From: Ruegeria lacuscaerulensis
GTDB lineage: Bacteria; Pseudomonadota; Alphaproteobacteria; Rhodobacterales; Rhodobacteraceae
DNA length: 64,000 nt
Assembly: GCF_013031245.1 (NCBI RefSeq)
Contig: NZ_WPZL01000009.1
Span: forward strand, 99,739 to 163,738
Direction of reading: 5' to 3'
Part shown: positions 63,938 to 64,000 of the stretch, one piece after another
Numbering within the stretch: the first letter of the stretch is position 1
Layout of the letters: every line of letters starts with the position of its first letter
Position numbers and translations under genes: made by a program
The notes under the pieces: generated by a model
What the model was told of the DNA's origin: nothing
Databases searched by the model: none
What the model saw: the letters and a program-made list of their open reading frames with translations, nothing else

Positions 63938-64000
63938 TCAGGTCTAGGTTATAGGCCGGCTAATTAGTGGCTGACTTCGTGGTTAACGAGGGAGCAATTT
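63938..64000 (+). promoter_or_regulatory. Second copy of the 63-nt leader
   Basis: Identical to 55797-55859. It ends one T short of the point where the rfbF ATG stands in the first copy, so the start codon of the next gene is expected at positions 2-4 beyond this window. Confidence 0.7.

Larger units (their letters stand above)
63331..64000. other. Duplicated divergent regulatory region at the window edge
   Basis: Corresponds to 55190-55859. The first ~90 bases are nearly identical, the middle is diverged and partly replaced (63440-63640), and the last ~130 bases are again close, ending in the 63-nt identical leader. By analogy a gene should start at the first base beyond the window. Confidence 0.75.

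Noticed and set aside
1..64000. Search for CRISPR arrays, tRNA/rRNA genes and intact insertion sequences.
   Set aside because: No regularly spaced repeats, cloverleaf-like genes or transposase genes were recognised by eye.

Overview
The window looks like DNA from a marine alphaproteobacterium of the roseobacter group (Rhodobacterales). The pointers are high-GC coding with ATGA/TGATG-coupled genes, an exosortase of the XrtD type with a VPLPA-CTERM substrate, and an rfbC-B-D-A rhamnose operon of the kind known from roseobacter 'biofilm' replicons. This assignment is inference from gene content; no rRNA or other marker gene is present.

Left edge (1-7.7 kb): a four-gene operon for a heteromeric FAD/[2Fe-2S] amino-acid or opine dehydrogenase with a RidA-like protein (33-3161), a DUF4143-type ATPase, and a short gene resembling only the C-terminal part of plasmid RepC initiators. 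Then comes the first of four full-length membrane-anchored arylsulfotransferase-like (ASST-like) proteins.

7.4-14.6 kb is a zone of decay. A dTDP-rhamnose operon (rfbC, rfbB, rfbD, rfbA) keeps its gene order and overlapping starts, but every gene has lost part of its sequence or its frame. Two relics of further ASST-like genes lie nearby (an N-terminal piece at 7.5-7.6 kb and a C-terminal piece at 14.4 kb), beside two intact paralogues.

12.9-53.7 kb is a large exopolysaccharide (EPS) locus. It holds a GT39-type glycosyltransferase, GT2, GT4 and GT32-like transferases, a priming sugar transferase, a flippase and a ligase/polymerase-like membrane protein. It also holds export parts (Poly_export protein, TPR lipoprotein, outer-membrane barrel, chain-length protein, BY-kinase-like ATPase, ExeA-like ATPase), exosortase XrtD and its sorting-signal protein. 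Sugar supply is by an AlgD-like GDP-mannose 6-dehydrogenase and a UDP-glucuronate decarboxylase. Tailoring is by five PAPS-type sulfotransferases, three FemAB/GNAT-type acyltransferases, a deacetylase and a DegT-family aminotransferase. Two divergent parallel beta-helix proteins probably act on the polymer outside the cytoplasm. The likely product is a sulfated, uronate-containing EPS.

53.7-60.2 kb: an FAD protein resembling UDP-galactopyranose mutase, then a tightly overlapping CDP-sugar operon (rfbF, rfbG, C-methyltransferase, reductase, GtrA). 60.2-64 kb: a PepSY membrane protein, the fourth ASST-like gene, and a second, degraded copy of the FAD-protein gene with its whole upstream region. 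That duplication includes a 63-nt leader identical to the one before rfbF, ending exactly at the window edge, so a related sugar gene probably starts just outside. No rRNA, tRNA, CRISPR array or intact insertion sequence was seen.
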